DNA of 64,000 nucleotides, taken from the NCBI RefSeq assembly GCF_000184745.1, contig NC_014931.1:5084001-5148000 (forward strand), given 5' to 3'. Below, piece by piece: positions 17,178 to 29,702 of the stretch. Within the stretch, counting starts at the first letter, position 1, and each line of letters starts with the position of its first letter. The translations under genes and the position numbers were made by a program. The notes under the pieces were generated by a model. That model was not told the origin of the DNA. It did no database searches and worked only from the letters and a program-made list of their open reading frames with translations. Origin of the DNA: Variovorax paradoxus EPS (GTDB lineage Bacteria; Pseudomonadota; Gammaproteobacteria; Burkholderiales; Burkholderiaceae_C).

Positions 17178-18407
17178 CTACGCTTTGCAGATCACATCAG
17201 CCAACTTAGCAGCTAACATTGAATACTCGTGATTTTCCAATACATATCGACGCCCGTTTGCCCCCAATTTTTCGCGATCTATTGACGGCATTTGGTAAAG
17301 CTTGAGAATAGCTTGGGCTACCGCTCTCGAGTCCTCGGCTGGAACGGTTAATCCCATTTCAAACTTCTCAACAACATCGCCCGCACCCGAGAATGAGTGC
17401 AAGATCGGCTTTCCCGAATACATGTATTCAGGCAATTTATTTGGCGCAATACCAAAATCATACAAAGGATCTTTTTTCCATCCAATATATAAAACATCAA
17501 ATCGAGCAAGCAAGTTTTGAATTTGATTTTTTGGAATGGCATCCATAAAAATAACATTCTGCAAACCTCGATCTATTGCAAACTTCTTTAATCGTGAACA
17601 CTCCCTCCCGGCACCGACCAAGACGATCGAAATACCAGGTACATCTTTCAATTCATCGGCGGCTTGGAGCAAAACTTCCATAGCATTCGCAACGCCCAAA
17701 GTCCCCGCATAGCCCACTAAAAACTTATCCGCTGGCAAACGTCGCGCTGTGGTGGACGATAACTCCTGTGGATTTTTTACCTCGCCCAAAGAAAATCCGT
17801 TTGGGATCCACGCAAATTTGGCTCTGTCCATACCCCGTTGCACCATGTGCTCAACTGCCATCGGCAAATTCGAAATCACGCGCTCGGAGTGACGATATGC
17901 AGCGTCCTCGATCCATTGTAGAAATCGGATAAAGGGGTGTCGAATTGAATAGCCTCCTAACTTCACGAATGTTAGCGGCCAAATATCGCGCACCTCAAAT
18001 ATTAGACGAGCCCTGAGCCGCCAAGTCAGATACTTGGCACCCAAAAATGATATCAAAGACGGTGACGAGCACAGAATTGCAACTGGATCATCTTTAATAA
18101 TCTTGCGCAGGCCACAGAGACGCCATGCAAAGACAAACCAATTCAAAATTCTCTTCTTGCTATGGGCGTGCTCGTACCGCAATCCGCGCAGCCATATGTA
18201 GTGGATCCCATCAACAATTTCTAGCATGTGATTTTTTTCGAGTGCGGGAGGCGCACGAAGCAAATGCGTATAGCTCGCAGAAATCAGATAAACTTTAAAT
18301 CCAAGGCGTACCAGTTCTTGAGCCAGATAGTAATGGCGTCCACCCATTCCCGCGGCCGGCGTGCTCGCATAATGATTTATGATCCAAACGGTTTTTTCAA
18401 TACGCAT
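17178..18407 (-). CDS. Glycosyltransferase family 4 (GT-B fold)
   Basis: 409 residues. The N-terminus INHYASTPAAGMGGRHYYLA and the later FLVGYAGTLGVANAMEVLLQ / ISIVLVGAGRE / NVIFMDAIPKNQIQ blocks are typical of the WbuB-like GT4 group in O-antigen and exopolysaccharide loci. It should add a sugar to the lipid-linked repeat unit on the cytoplasmic face. Donor and linkage are unknown. The gene is AT-rich. A 115-base AT-rich gap separates it from the epimerase. Confidence 0.85.
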   Translation of the reverse strand: MRIEKTVWIINHYASTPAAGMGGRHYYLAQELVRLGFKVYLISASYTHLLRAPPALEKNHMLEIVDGIHYIWLRGLRYEHAHSKKRILNWFVFAWRLCGLRKIIKDDPVAILCSSPSLISFLGAKYLTWRLRARLIFEVRDIWPLTFVKLGGYSIRHPFIRFLQWIEDAAYRHSERVISNLPMAVEHMVQRGMDRAKFAWIPNGFSLGEVKNPQELSSTTARRLPADKFLVGYAGTLGVANAMEVLLQAADELKDVPGISIVLVGAGRECSRLKKFAIDRGLQNVIFMDAIPKNQIQNLLARFDVLYIGWKKDPLYDFGIAPNKLPEYMYSGKPILHSFSGAGDVVEKFEMGLTVPAEDSRAVAQAILKLYQMPSIDREKLGANGRRYVLENHEYSMLAAKLADVICKA

Positions 18408-18514
18408 ATATATTTAAGCCTATCCCAAACCTTCACGAGGGTCGGAGTCTCGTAAATCCGCTGCAATGGCCTTTTCTTTTGATTCATAGACGCCATCCAC
18501 CCCCATTCAAATGC

Positions 18515-19531
18515 TCACGCACTTGGCAAGCTATTTTTTTGCCAGCGCCAAGCATCCGTCATCATTTCAGTCAGAGATCGATTCGCTTTCCAATTTAACT
18601 CCATTTGAGCCTTAGTTGGATCTGCCCAGCATTCGGCGACATCTCCAAGCCGGCGCCTCTCAATTTCGAAATTGATAGATCTCCCACTCGCAATTTCAAA
18701 AGCACGAATAACCTCTAACACGCTGTATCCTCGGCCGGTCCCTAAATTCCATATATGTAGTCCAGCTCTTTTATTAATTGCCTCCAGCGCACTCAAATGA
18801 CCTTCGGCCAAATCCTGAACGTGTATATAGTCCCGTACACCGGTTCCATCTGGCGTTGGATAATCATCTCCAAAGACCCGAAGAACATCTCTCCAGCCGG
18901 CTGCCACTTGACTAATATAAGGAATCAAATTATTGGGGGGGCCATTTGGACTTTCCCCAATAAGGCCGCTCGGGTGCGCTCCTGCGGGATTAAAATATCG
19001 AAGTATTGCAATATGCCAAGCAGGTTTCGCGGCAGCAATATCCTGAAGTACTTCTTCGACCATTGATTTAGATCGGCCGTACGGACTACTGAGCTTGCCG
19101 GTCAAACACCGTTCGCTTACTGGGTTCTCGACGGGATCGCCATAAACCGTTGCTGATGAGCTGAACACGAGCCGTCGGACATTTGCTTCTTCCATCGCCT
19201 CACACAAAAATACGGTGCCAGCGACGTTATTTTCGTAATAGCGCAAAGGATCGCTAACACTTTCCGCAACAGACTTGAGCCCCGCAAAGTGCAATACAGC
19301 ATAAACTTCATTTTCGGAAAAAATCTGATGCAAGCAGCTTTTGTCTCGTATATCACCCTCAATAAGCCGAAGTCCTCTTTTTGAAATATCTTCGACTCGC
19401 CTCACGGTATCGGCTGAACCATTGGAGAAGTTATCAAGAATTACCACGTCATAGCCGGCTTCGAGAAAGGTAACTGCAGCATGAGAGCCGATATATCCCG
19501 CTCCACCCGTAATCAGTACTTTTTTGTTCAT
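18515..19531 (-). CDS. galE: UDP-glucose 4-epimerase
   Basis: 338 residues, standard length. NAD motif GGAGYIGSH at the N-terminus, FSSSATVYGDP, catalytic Tyr-Lys in SPYGRSKSMVEE, NPAGAHPSG and the GTGVRDYIHVQDLA signature all match GalE. It interconverts UDP-Glc/UDP-Gal (some forms also UDP-GlcNAc/GalNAc) to supply the repeat unit. It lies between two glycosyltransferases on the same strand. Confidence 0.93.
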   Translation of the reverse strand: MNKKVLITGGAGYIGSHAAVTFLEAGYDVVILDNFSNGSADTVRRVEDISKRGLRLIEGDIRDKSCLHQIFSENEVYAVLHFAGLKSVAESVSDPLRYYENNVAGTVFLCEAMEEANVRRLVFSSSATVYGDPVENPVSERCLTGKLSSPYGRSKSMVEEVLQDIAAAKPAWHIAILRYFNPAGAHPSGLIGESPNGPPNNLIPYISQVAAGWRDVLRVFGDDYPTPDGTGVRDYIHVQDLAEGHLSALEAINKRAGLHIWNLGTGRGYSVLEVIRAFEIASGRSINFEIERRRLGDVAECWADPTKAQMELNWKANRSLTEMMTDAWRWQKNSLPSA

Positions 19532-19573
19532 GAGACTATTATGTTCTTTGATTGAAAACTCAATTACGTTAGT

Positions 19574-20785
19574 TCAAACCTTATTGCAATCAAAGCATCC
19601 AATTTTCTCCAGCAGCATTCTTGCTGAATTTTTCGACGTCCATCCAGCCGTCAAAACCTCTCCCCCGAGTTTGGAAACGCTCGTATAGAACTCCGCATCC
19701 TCGGCAAATAATTTTATCTTCTCTGCGATCGCTTCAGCATCTTGTTGAGGCACCGTATTGTTGAATTCATCCGTGAGAAGTTCCTGGATAGATCCAGTTT
19801 TTGTCGAGATGCAGGGTATTCCAAATGACATCGCTTCCATCAAAGACACCGGAACCCCCTCATGATTTACCGGATCCAATTCAATGCTTGGCAGCACGAA
19901 CAGGTCCACCGAGCCGAGTCGATACATTTCCATTAGTTCAGAATGAGCGATCTGCCCTAAAAAATTGACCTCTTCAGCCAAATTTAAATCAACTACCATT
20001 TGACGCAAACTCTCGAAAAGGGGGCCAACTCCGGCGATTGACAACCTTACTTTCAATCCATCTTCTTTGAGAATAGAAAGAGCCTTGAGGAGGTATTTAT
20101 GCCCCTTTACTTCGATTAGATTCGCGGCGCACATAACGCGCAAAAATTCACCCTCAAATGTTCGTACCGGAGGACTTCCCTCAACCGCGACACCCATCGG
20201 AATCACACTGATCTTTTCTTCAGCAACGCCGTATTGCAACGAATCTTTCGCACCTCGGCGTGAGATGAATCTTATAAATTTTCCAGCTTTAGATTTAACG
20301 GCTAACAAGTTGTTTTCGTAAATATCCCAGCGGTGGCAAGTTAGCGACCACGGAACCCCGGACATAAGACAGGACAGCATCACCATTGACGATGTTGTGC
20401 CACCCCAATGGACATGGATGTGAGAAATATCATTTTTGGAAGCCATCCTTGCAAGCCAAGCAGCCTTGGGAATCACAGTTAAATTCTTGATAAACTTTTT
20501 GTTTGGTCTGGAGTGCCTTAGCAGAAATGCAATTGCACGCAATACTCGCAACGGCTTCAAAGCAAGATAAGCCAGAAAGCCGGCTAACACATCAGCGGAA
20601 AATAATTTTTTCCCCTTGGAGCGGACTGACTCAGTCTCTAGCCAAGTATCTTTTAAGTTACCTCGAGGATGCAGAGGGACCACCAAAAGACTTTCAACAG
20701 ACTGCGATAGTGCATCAATCTCAGCCGCAAGAAACTCCTCCCCTGCTCCATAGGGGAAGGTAGCGGTGACATAAAAAATCTTCAC
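19574..20785 (-). CDS. Glycosyltransferase family 4 (GT-B fold)
   Basis: 403 residues, GTG start directly after the wzy stop. The N-terminus FYVTATFPYGAGEEFLAAEI resembles colanic-acid-type transferases (WcaL/AmsK group). The GT-B donor site is visible as VMCAANLIEVKGHKYLLKAL, LSIAGVGPLFESL and NHEGVPVSLMEAMSFGIPCI, with the EGVPVSLMEAM retaining-GT motif. Donor and acceptor sugars are unknown. Confidence 0.87.
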   Translation of the reverse strand: MKIFYVTATFPYGAGEEFLAAEIDALSQSVESLLVVPLHPRGNLKDTWLETESVRSKGKKLFSADVLAGFLAYLALKPLRVLRAIAFLLRHSRPNKKFIKNLTVIPKAAWLARMASKNDISHIHVHWGGTTSSMVMLSCLMSGVPWSLTCHRWDIYENNLLAVKSKAGKFIRFISRRGAKDSLQYGVAEEKISVIPMGVAVEGSPPVRTFEGEFLRVMCAANLIEVKGHKYLLKALSILKEDGLKVRLSIAGVGPLFESLRQMVVDLNLAEEVNFLGQIAHSELMEMYRLGSVDLFVLPSIELDPVNHEGVPVSLMEAMSFGIPCISTKTGSIQELLTDEFNNTVPQQDAEAIAEKIKLFAEDAEFYTSVSKLGGEVLTAGWTSKNSARMLLEKIGCFDCNKV

Positions 20786-20786
20786 A

Positions 20787-22121
20787 TCAAACTTTCAATC
20801 GAATCCGTCTGCTCACATATAGAAAGGTGAGGGGCAGCAGAACAGCCTTGAAAAAAACCAGAGAAAACGCCAGGAAATCATTTGCAACCAAGTTGAGCAT
20901 GCTTCCCAGAAACATTAATACGCCGGTTGCAAAAATCGGGTCATTCTTCCGCTTGGCCGCCAGCCGAACAACGAACCGAAGAAAAAAAGCCATGAAAATT
21001 CCGAAGATCGGAATGCCCAGCATTCCGAAGTCCATATAAGGGGCGGTCAGGATAAAAAATTGCCGCCCAATGTTCATTTGGGATTCGCCATAAAATATTT
21101 GAACATACCAATTTGACAGAGGCAGAGGCCGGCTCTCCCATAAAAAGCTTGGTATGACAAAAAGAATGGCTCGAAAGGAATACGACCCAAATCCCAAAGA
21201 AAATCTCTCACCTAATGAACGAATGATTTGCGGAAACGTTTCAAACGGGATCGCAAAATTTCCGTCTGTCAAAGTGTAGAAAATACTAACATCATTCTCT
21301 GTGGCAGATTTTTTTCGATCTGCAAGAATTTCAAAAATCTGTCCTATTTCTTGGTAGCTTTCGCCTCTAGTTATTCCAACTAGGTTAAGTGTTAAAAAGC
21401 CCAAAAATCCGACCACAAGAAGTACCGGAAACGGGATCTTTTTAATCATTACGTGATAACCGCCAAGAGAAGCAGCTGTTAAAATAACAAGCACCGCACG
21501 TCGCCCCATGATTGCAAAAACAACGATCAGGACAGAGACAAAAAAGGCACCGAGCAGTATTAATTTCTTATTTTTTTGCGTGTATCCGGTATATAAAACC
21601 ACTATTGCGCAAACCACGATCCAGTCGAATCCAATTACATATTGCGAAGCACCGGCAAAGGTCTCAGTTACCTTGTACCCCATCAATATATAATTCATCA
21701 GCCCCCCAAATTCGCTCGCGAGTTGCTGAATCATAAGTAAACTGGCCACCAACAGGAGGATTAATGCTGGCCAAGGAACAGTTCGGTACGAAGAAATCGG
21801 CAGTTCGACAAATTTATTTTTTCCTTCGGATAGATGCGTGTAAAAGAACGCGAACACCAAATTGAAAATGGCCGCCAATACTGTTGCGAATGGAATGAAT
21901 TCGACAAACTCCGCATAATATGGGCTCAATCCGGGATCAAAATCAATATTCAAACTTGCACGGATCGCCAATGGAAGCACATAGAGCATCTCCGTGAGTA
22001 TAAAAATGCTAGGGATAACGTAATAGAACGCATCCAGACGACTTGGTTTTTTTGTCGCAATCAGCATAAGGAAAAATGCGGCGACAGACAGCAAATAGAA
22101 GCTGAGCCCTAAGATTTGCAT
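20787..22121 (-). CDS. wzy: Repeat-unit polymerase (Wzy-like)
   Basis: 444 residues with about ten to twelve hydrophobic helices and a long loop in the second half (near YGESQMNIGRQFFILTAPYM). Sequence motifs are weak, as usual for Wzy, but the topology, size and position between wzx and the glycosyltransferases support the oligosaccharide repeat-unit polymerase call. Its first 13 bases overlap the acyltransferase end. Strongly AT-rich, as is common for Wzy. Confidence 0.78.
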   Translation of the reverse strand: MQILGLSFYLLSVAAFFLMLIATKKPSRLDAFYYVIPSIFILTEMLYVLPLAIRASLNIDFDPGLSPYYAEFVEFIPFATVLAAIFNLVFAFFYTHLSEGKNKFVELPISSYRTVPWPALILLLVASLLMIQQLASEFGGLMNYILMGYKVTETFAGASQYVIGFDWIVVCAIVVLYTGYTQKNKKLILLGAFFVSVLIVVFAIMGRRAVLVILTAASLGGYHVMIKKIPFPVLLVVGFLGFLTLNLVGITRGESYQEIGQIFEILADRKKSATENDVSIFYTLTDGNFAIPFETFPQIIRSLGERFSLGFGSYSFRAILFVIPSFLWESRPLPLSNWYVQIFYGESQMNIGRQFFILTAPYMDFGMLGIPIFGIFMAFFLRFVVRLAAKRKNDPIFATGVLMFLGSMLNLVANDFLAFSLVFFKAVLLPLTFLYVSRRIRLKV

Positions 22122-22660
22122 TTTGCTATCCTGTTGCGTTTAATGAATCTTGCCGGAACGCCACCCCAAGTTTCATTTGCAGGAACATCTCGATTAACTA
22201 CGGCTCCGGCGGCAATTACCGCACGATCGCCGATTTGCACTCCTTGCAATATGACAGCCCGAGCTCCTATCCAAACTCCATCCCCTATCACCGAGGGAAC
22301 GGCAGGTTTATCTGTCGATCCAATTTCCTCACCTGCATCGCGCGCTTCATAAGGCGAAGTTGTCCAATGATCCAATCGGTGCTCGGTAGGTCCCAGGATC
22401 ACAGACGGCCCGATCGAGCAATATTTTCCTATGCGAGCACATTGAATTATCCCGCTGCCAAGATAGGTGCCCGCCCCGATGGAGACCTGCCGCCCGATAA
22501 GCGCTGCTCCAATTGATCTAACGCCTGCGATCTGCGCTTGGGGGCTCACGCGAGATGCCCAATCTAGATCAACACCCAAAAAAGAAGCACGAATCCAGCC
22601 AACACGGTAGTAAATCCATTTTGTCAATGCTAAAAATAGATTTTTGATTATCTTATTCAT
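22109..22660 (-). CDS. Hexapeptide-repeat acyltransferase (WcaF/CatB-like)
   Basis: 183 residues. Left-handed beta-helix repeats run through the middle (AQIAGVRSIGAALIGRQVSI, GTYLGSGIIQCARIGKYCSI), with the acceptor His region GPTEHRLDHWTTSPY and the late DGVWIGARAVILQGVQIGDR coil. It likely acetylates a sugar in the repeat unit or in the polymer. It overlaps wzx by 4 bases and wzy by 13, so it is translationally coupled in the operon. Confidence 0.83.
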   Translation of the reverse strand: MNKIIKNLFLALTKWIYYRVGWIRASFLGVDLDWASRVSPQAQIAGVRSIGAALIGRQVSIGAGTYLGSGIIQCARIGKYCSIGPSVILGPTEHRLDHWTTSPYEARDAGEEIGSTDKPAVPSVIGDGVWIGARAVILQGVQIGDRAVIAAGAVVNRDVPANETWGGVPARFIKRNRIAKCKS

Positions 22661-23877
22661 GAGACAACTTGCTTTTTCAAAACAGCACGCACTTTAAGGC
22701 GACAAAATGCAGCCGCAAGTACTTCAGCGAATAACCAACAAAACATTGCCGCTCGAGCGCCGTTCTCTTCCTCTGCCGAAAGGGTGACGGCAAAAAAAGA
22801 TAGTGCAAAAATTGTGCACTTGGCTATCGTTAGAATGGAGTTAAACCTTAGATTCCCTGTCGCAGAAAGCCTGAGCCCATCCATCCTAAGAGCTAAAGTT
22901 GGAATCAAGATAAATACGGCCACCTGCATTGCGGGGGCGGCATGCACGAATTTTCCCGACCCAAAAATCTCAATGGCATAAGGAATTCCAAAGGAAAACA
23001 ATCCCATAAGAAAAAATAATCCGATCAAAATCAGATTACCCAAACGAGCTCCGCTTACCAAGGCGCGGTTATCTGCATGTTTGCTCCATTTATTTAAAAT
23101 TATTGGAGAAAGGGCTTGCAAGGGAAACGCAAATGCATTAACCAACATGAGGCACAACGAAAAATATCCGACCTGCTCCAGCCCGAATACCTTCCTCAAT
23201 AACCATAGGCAAAAAAACATTTGAAAAACGTTGGAAATCGCCTGAAGAAAAACTTCAGTGCCACTGGTTATCAATGGGCCAATTCGTGGAACTGTTCCTT
23301 TTGCTTGCGCAAGTTTTTTTCTCGGAAATACAAGATAAGCAGCCGGCACCAGCACAACTGCGGTCACTCCATAAAGGAGTGCCATGTCTTCTTTCAGGCT
23401 TGCTCCACCCAATACTCCAATGGAAGCGATGAGCAGGAAGGAAACTGTCGGTAGCACCGTAATCAGATGAAAGTGAAGTCCGTCCTCTAACGTCAGAGCG
23501 ACTCCTCGCCAAATATTTACCAGTACGGCAGAACTCGCGCCAATCCCCACGCTAAGAGCTAAGGCAGTATTTGGACTCAGGTTTTTCTGGAAAAAATAGG
23601 AACACGCACCAAAGAAGGCAATCAAGACGCAGGAGTAAAAGATCGAGGCTCTAAACAGCCAATTTGGTGATGCTCCTTCTCTATTTATTGCCAAGATTGA
23701 GCTTTGCGGAAACCCAAAACACCCGAAGGCGACCAGCAGATCAAACCAAGACTTTGCCGCCGCAAATGCGCCTTGGGCATCAACCCCTTGAGAATGCGCG
23801 ATTACCAAGGAGAAGCCAAGCAACATTAGCGGCGCGAGTGCCTGCAAAAAAATTGCGGCTATGTATTTAGCCTTCAC
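22657..23877 (-). CDS. wzx: Repeat-unit flippase (Wzx-like)
   Basis: 406 residues with about twelve hydrophobic helices and the MATE/MOP-like repeat layout of polysaccharide flippases. GTG start. It lies between wbpE and the acyltransferase; with wzy and wzc it makes the locus Wzx/Wzy-dependent. The gene is AT-rich and marks the upstream end of the low-GC block: from wbpE onward the GC content rises again. Confidence 0.8.
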   Translation of the reverse strand: MKAKYIAAIFLQALAPLMLLGFSLVIAHSQGVDAQGAFAAAKSWFDLLVAFGCFGFPQSSILAINREGASPNWLFRASIFYSCVLIAFFGACSYFFQKNLSPNTALALSVGIGASSAVLVNIWRGVALTLEDGLHFHLITVLPTVSFLLIASIGVLGGASLKEDMALLYGVTAVVLVPAAYLVFPRKKLAQAKGTVPRIGPLITSGTEVFLQAISNVFQMFFCLWLLRKVFGLEQVGYFSLCLMLVNAFAFPLQALSPIILNKWSKHADNRALVSGARLGNLILIGLFFLMGLFSFGIPYAIEIFGSGKFVHAAPAMQVAVFILIPTLALRMDGLRLSATGNLRFNSILTIAKCTIFALSFFAVTLSAEEENGARAAMFCWLFAEVLAAAFCRLKVRAVLKKQVVS

Positions 23878-23940
23878 GCCGAACTCAGCCTAGCAATAAG
23901 TACTGGCGGAGGGTTTTTGCTCTTGAAGCTTGCATTTGAG

Positions 23941-25026
23941 TCAAGCATTGGCAAGTTGCTGTGCGATCCAAAGTTGGTCTGTCTTGCTTAGATATGGACT
24001 CATAGGAAGACTCAACACCTGCTGCGCAGCCACATCTCCGAGAGGCAACTTAGCTAGGGCGTCTTTTACAGCGGGCTGATGATTCAACGGGACTGGATAA
24101 TGAACGACAGTAGGGACGCCGGCTTGTTTCATACGTCCCTGCAGTGCTTCTCGATCATTCACACGCACTGTGTATTGAGCCCACGCACTTTGGTTATACG
24201 GCTCGACATAAGGGGCGCCAGCAATACCGCCCTCCCCCAACAAGCGCCCATATTCCGCAGCCACCCGCTGACGGCTCGCAATTTCGTCGTCGAATATCTC
24301 CAGCTTGGCCAGCAGCACCGCAGCCTGCAACGTATCCAACCGGCTATTCACACCTACCCGAATATGGTGATACCGCCGATCCTGCCCATGCCGAGCAATC
24401 TGCCGCATCACCTTCGCCAACTCGTCGTCATTCGTGAAGATCGCCCCGCCATCGCCATAACAACCCAACGGCTTGCTCGGAAAGAAGCTCGCACAAGCAA
24501 TCGTGCTGAGATTGCAACTCTTGCGCCCCTTATAGGTAGCGCCAAAACTCTGCGCCGCATCCTCAATCACCGGAATTCCGTGCTTCGCGGCAATCGCATT
24601 GATCGCGTCGAAATCCGCACACTGCCCATACAGGCTCACCGGAACAATGGCCTTGGTCCGCGGCGTGATCGCCGCCTCCAGCAGCGCCGGGTCCAGGTTG
24701 TAGGTACGCGCATCGATGTCCACATACACCGGCTTGGCGCCCAACAGCGCCACCGTCTCGGCAGTGGCGATATACGTAAAGCCCGGCGTAATGACTTCAT
24801 CGCCCGGCCCGATACCAAGCGCCATCTGCGCGATCTGCAAAGCATCCGTCCCGTTCGCCACGGTGATGCAATGCTTCGCCCCCGTATAGGCAGCCAGCTT
24901 CTCCTCCAGCTCGGCCACCTCAGGCCCGAGGATGTATTGACCGTGCGCCAGCACGCGCTGAATCGCCGCGTCGATCTGGTCCTTGATGCGGGCTTGCTGG
25001 GTCTTGAGGTCGATGAATTCGATCAT
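23941..25026 (-). CDS. wbpE: UDP-3-keto-GlcNAcA aminotransferase (WbpE/WlbC)
   Basis: 361 residues, DegT/DnrJ/EryC1 family PLP enzyme. It begins [19 protein letters not shown] and contains [30 protein letters not shown] and the PLP-Lys site [17 protein letters not shown]. From memory these are nearly identical to P. aeruginosa WbpE. It converts the 3-keto sugar made by WbpB into the 3-amino sugar. The start at MIEF overlaps the wbpD stop (ATGA); upstream codons belong to wbpD. The 3' part is less GC-rich. Confidence 0.93.
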   Translation of the reverse strand: MIEFIDLKTQQARIKDQIDAAIQRVLAHGQYILGPEVAELEEKLAAYTGAKHCITVANGTDALQIAQMALGIGPGDEVITPGFTYIATAETVALLGAKPVYVDIDARTYNLDPALLEAAITPRTKAIVPVSLYGQCADFDAINAIAAKHGIPVIEDAAQSFGATYKGRKSCNLSTIACASFFPSKPLGCYGDGGAIFTNDDELAKVMRQIARHGQDRRYHHIRVGVNSRLDTLQAAVLLAKLEIFDDEIASRQRVAAEYGRLLGEGGIAGAPYVEPYNQSAWAQYTVRVNDREALQGRMKQAGVPTVVHYPVPLNHQPAVKDALAKLPLGDVAAQQVLSLPMSPYLSKTDQLWIAQQLANA

Positions 25027-25616
25027 GGCGTCTTCTTGGCGTCCAACTTGGTCACGGCATTGCCGTCGAGTACATAGCGCGCGCCGGTGTGCGCGCAAAT
25101 GGCTTCGGCTGCGCCTTGCAGCGGCAACGGGAGTTGCTCGCCGAATTCGCTCATCCAGCCGATCTGCCTGGCGGGCACGCCGACCATGAGCGCATACGCC
25201 GGCACGTTCTTGTTGATCACGGCGCCGGCACCGACAAAGGCGTATTCGCCCACGGTGTTGCCGCAGACGATGGTGCAGTTGGCACCCAGCGTCGCCCCGC
25301 GTTTCACGAGGGTGCGGCGGTATTCGTCCTTGCGCGTGACGGCCGAGCGCGGGTTGTAGACATTGGTGAAGACCATGCTCGGCCCGCAGAACACGTCGTC
25401 TTCCAGGGTGACTGCGTCATAGACGCTGACGTTGTTCTGGATCTTGACGTTGTGGCCGATGGTCACGTCGTTGCCGACGTAGACGTTCTGCCCGAGCGAG
25501 CAGCCCTCGCCGATGGACGCTTGTGCGCTGACATGCACCCAGTGCCAGATGCGGGTGCCGTCGCCGATGCGGGCGCCCTCGTCGACGATCGCGGTGGGAT
25601 GCGCTTTGTAAGCCAT
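25023..25616 (-). CDS. wbpD: UDP-2-acetamido-3-amino-glucuronate N-acetyltransferase (WbpD/WlbB)
   Basis: 197 residues, left-handed beta-helix acetyltransferase: [54 protein letters not shown], and [20 protein letters not shown]. This is the WbpD/WlbB pattern, which N-acetylates the 3-amino group. The gene order wbpA-B-D-E is the complete set for UDP-GlcNAc(3NAc)A. The start at [11 protein letters not shown] fits the family; the longer open frame upstream lies over wbpB. Confidence 0.93.
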   Translation of the reverse strand: MAYKAHPTAIVDEGARIGDGTRIWHWVHVSAQASIGEGCSLGQNVYVGNDVTIGHNVKIQNNVSVYDAVTLEDDVFCGPSMVFTNVYNPRSAVTRKDEYRRTLVKRGATLGANCTIVCGNTVGEYAFVGAGAVINKNVPAYALMVGVPARQIGWMSEFGEQLPLPLQGAAEAICAHTGARYVLDGNAVTKLDAKKTP

Positions 25617-25633
25617 GCCGGTCTCGCGGCGCG

Positions 25634-27930
<2,297 letters not shown>

Positions 27931-28098
27931 GATGGATGGCTGGAACAAAAAAATTGACGGCCTGGTTCCTGGATAAAGAAGCCCTGCCGCCATGCCGCGC
28001 GTGCTCATTCGAGCGCCCACGGCTGATGTCTTTCGATTCAGGTGAGTCCATGCCCCGCCGTTGCGACGGTGGTGAACCCTCTCCGCTCCCCTGACTGA

Positions 28099-29256
28099 CT
28101 AGCGATGCCTGACGTAAATCTCGCTGGCGCTGTTGGCCACCGATGCCGACGGCAGGATCAGGCTGACCACGCGGTTCCACTTGACCAGCGGCACAGGGTC
28201 GATATAGACCACGTCCTGCGACTGCAGCCGGAACTGGCTCGCGATCGCCATGGCGGCCGGGTTCTTGGCATCGAGATTGAAAACGGCCGGCGCGCCCGTG
28301 GCGCCTTGGCGAATGACGTAGATCTGCCCCGCGTTGGCCGTCGCATTCTGGGGACCGCCTGCCTCGCCCAGCGCCTCGCTCAGGCTCAGGCGGCCGTTGC
28401 TTCGCATGTTCAAAGCCAGCGGCGCCACGACCTCGCCCATGAGGAAGATCTTGGAGTCTTCGCGGTGCGCCACGCGAACGGTGTCGCCACTCTTCAATGG
28501 AATGCTGTTGCCGTCATAGCCGGCCTCGCGCAGCCGGGTCATGTCGATCGGAATCGACCTGCCATTGCGGATGAGCGTCAAGGCAGAGAGGTTGCCGTTG
28601 GTGGTGATGCCGCCGGCCCGGTTGATGGCCTCGTTCAGCGTCATCGGCACGTCGGTGATGATTTGCGAGCCAGGGGTGCGCACTTCACCTTCTACGTAAG
28701 CACGGCGGCTTCTGAAGGACTGGATGCGCACCGTCACTTGCGGGTTCTCGATGTGCGGCATCAGCAATTTGCGGATCAGATCGGAGGCATCGCCTTCGCT
28801 CAAACCGGCGATGCGCACACGGCTGATGTACGGAAAGGCGATCTCGCCTTCGGAATCGACGATGAAACCGGGGGCCACTTGGACGCCAGTCGGGTCGGCG
28901 GTCTGCGAGATAACGGCGCCTGCGTTTGGCAGCAGCTCGGGGTGGTCATAAACGATCACGCCCACCACGTCGCCGGGCGCAATGGTGTAGCGCTCGCTCT
29001 TGCCGAACAGCGCCTGCACTTCGGGAGGCACGCCCTTGGGCGCGGTCTCGTTCAGCGTGCGCACGAGCGCGAGGGAAATGGGGGTGATTGCGCCTTCGGG
29101 GGCCGCGTCGGGCAGGTAGCGGAACTGCGATGGCAACTCTTCCCGACCGTCGTAGGGTTCCACGGTACCCATGCCCGGCACGATTGCGCAACCTTGAAGC
29201 ACCATCGCACCTGCAAGTGCCAACGCCCACGCCAAGACGTTCGAATTTCTTCTCAA
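28099..29256 (-). CDS. wza: Outer-membrane polysaccharide export lipoprotein (Wza type)
   Basis: 385 residues. Signal peptide with lipobox VLQGC, then the Poly_export domain (YTIAPGDVVGVIVYDHPEL... GEIAFPYISRVRIAGLSEGD) and two SLBB domains (RRAYVEGEVRTPGSQII; IFLMGEVVAPLALNMRSNGR). It forms the octameric export channel reached through Wzc. The start is TTG, supported by GGGGGAT six bases upstream. It is the first gene of the locus in the direction of transcription. Confidence 0.93.
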   Translation of the reverse strand: MRRNSNVLAWALALAGAMVLQGCAIVPGMGTVEPYDGREELPSQFRYLPDAAPEGAITPISLALVRTLNETAPKGVPPEVQALFGKSERYTIAPGDVVGVIVYDHPELLPNAGAVISQTADPTGVQVAPGFIVDSEGEIAFPYISRVRIAGLSEGDASDLIRKLLMPHIENPQVTVRIQSFRSRRAYVEGEVRTPGSQIITDVPMTLNEAINRAGGITTNGNLSALTLIRNGRSIPIDMTRLREAGYDGNSIPLKSGDTVRVAHREDSKIFLMGEVVAPLALNMRSNGRLSLSEALGEAGGPQNATANAGQIYVIRQGATGAPAVFNLDAKNPAAMAIASQFRLQSQDVVYIDPVPLVKWNRVVSLILPSASVANSASEIYVRHR

Positions 29257-29376
29257 TCTGATCCCCCAGAAGTCAATATTTACCAGCAGCGCACGCGAGA
29301 GGCCGTGCGCAGTTTCTTCACATAATTTTCAGGCTCAGTGGCTATCGACGAATTTTTGTAAAAAATCGTTTACGCT

Positions 29377-29490
29377 TCACACTGAAAACTCACAAACAGA
29401 TGCGTGAGCTGGTGAAAAAGTAGTGACGGCGCCAAAGTCGCCATCAGAGTCTCCTGGCTCTCTCCGAAGAGTCGTTACCAGGTTCATCAT
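29377..29490 (-). CDS. Possible 37-residue leader ORF upstream of wza
   Basis: A short frame starting with two Met codons (29490, 29487) is preceded by AGGGAGAAAG, a better ribosome site than many genes here have. It ends with THE stop 120 bases before wza. The peptide starts MMNLVTTLRREPGD and resembles nothing I know. It may be a leader peptide for the export operon or chance. Codon-bias or conservation tests would be needed to decide. Confidence 0.25.
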   Translation of the reverse strand: MMNLVTTLRREPGDSDGDFGAVTTFSPAHASVCEFSV

Positions 29491-29661
29491 TGCTAACTTT
29501 CTCCCTGATCGTACCAGCGCCACGCGCCGCTGGTCGCTTCGGCATGCCTGGGGGCCGGTAAAAGTACGTGTGGATGCGCCTCTGTAGGCCGGGCTACGGC
29601 TCGATGCGAGCTGATGGCCAGAGGAGCAGTGCAACGGCGATTTTGTTAATAGTTAGCTTCC

Positions 29662-29702
29662 CTTCAAGAGCGCACATCTGAGGGCACGGATCACTCTTGA
29701 AG
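29662..29702. promoter_or_regulatory. Perfect 9-base inverted repeat upstream of the wza operon
   Basis: CTTCAAGAG (29662-29670) and CTCTTGAAG (29694-29702) are separated by 23 bases. Centre-to-centre spacing is 32 bases, about three helical turns, so both half-sites would face the same side of the DNA. It is a candidate operator for the operon that starts at wza. Confidence 0.4.
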
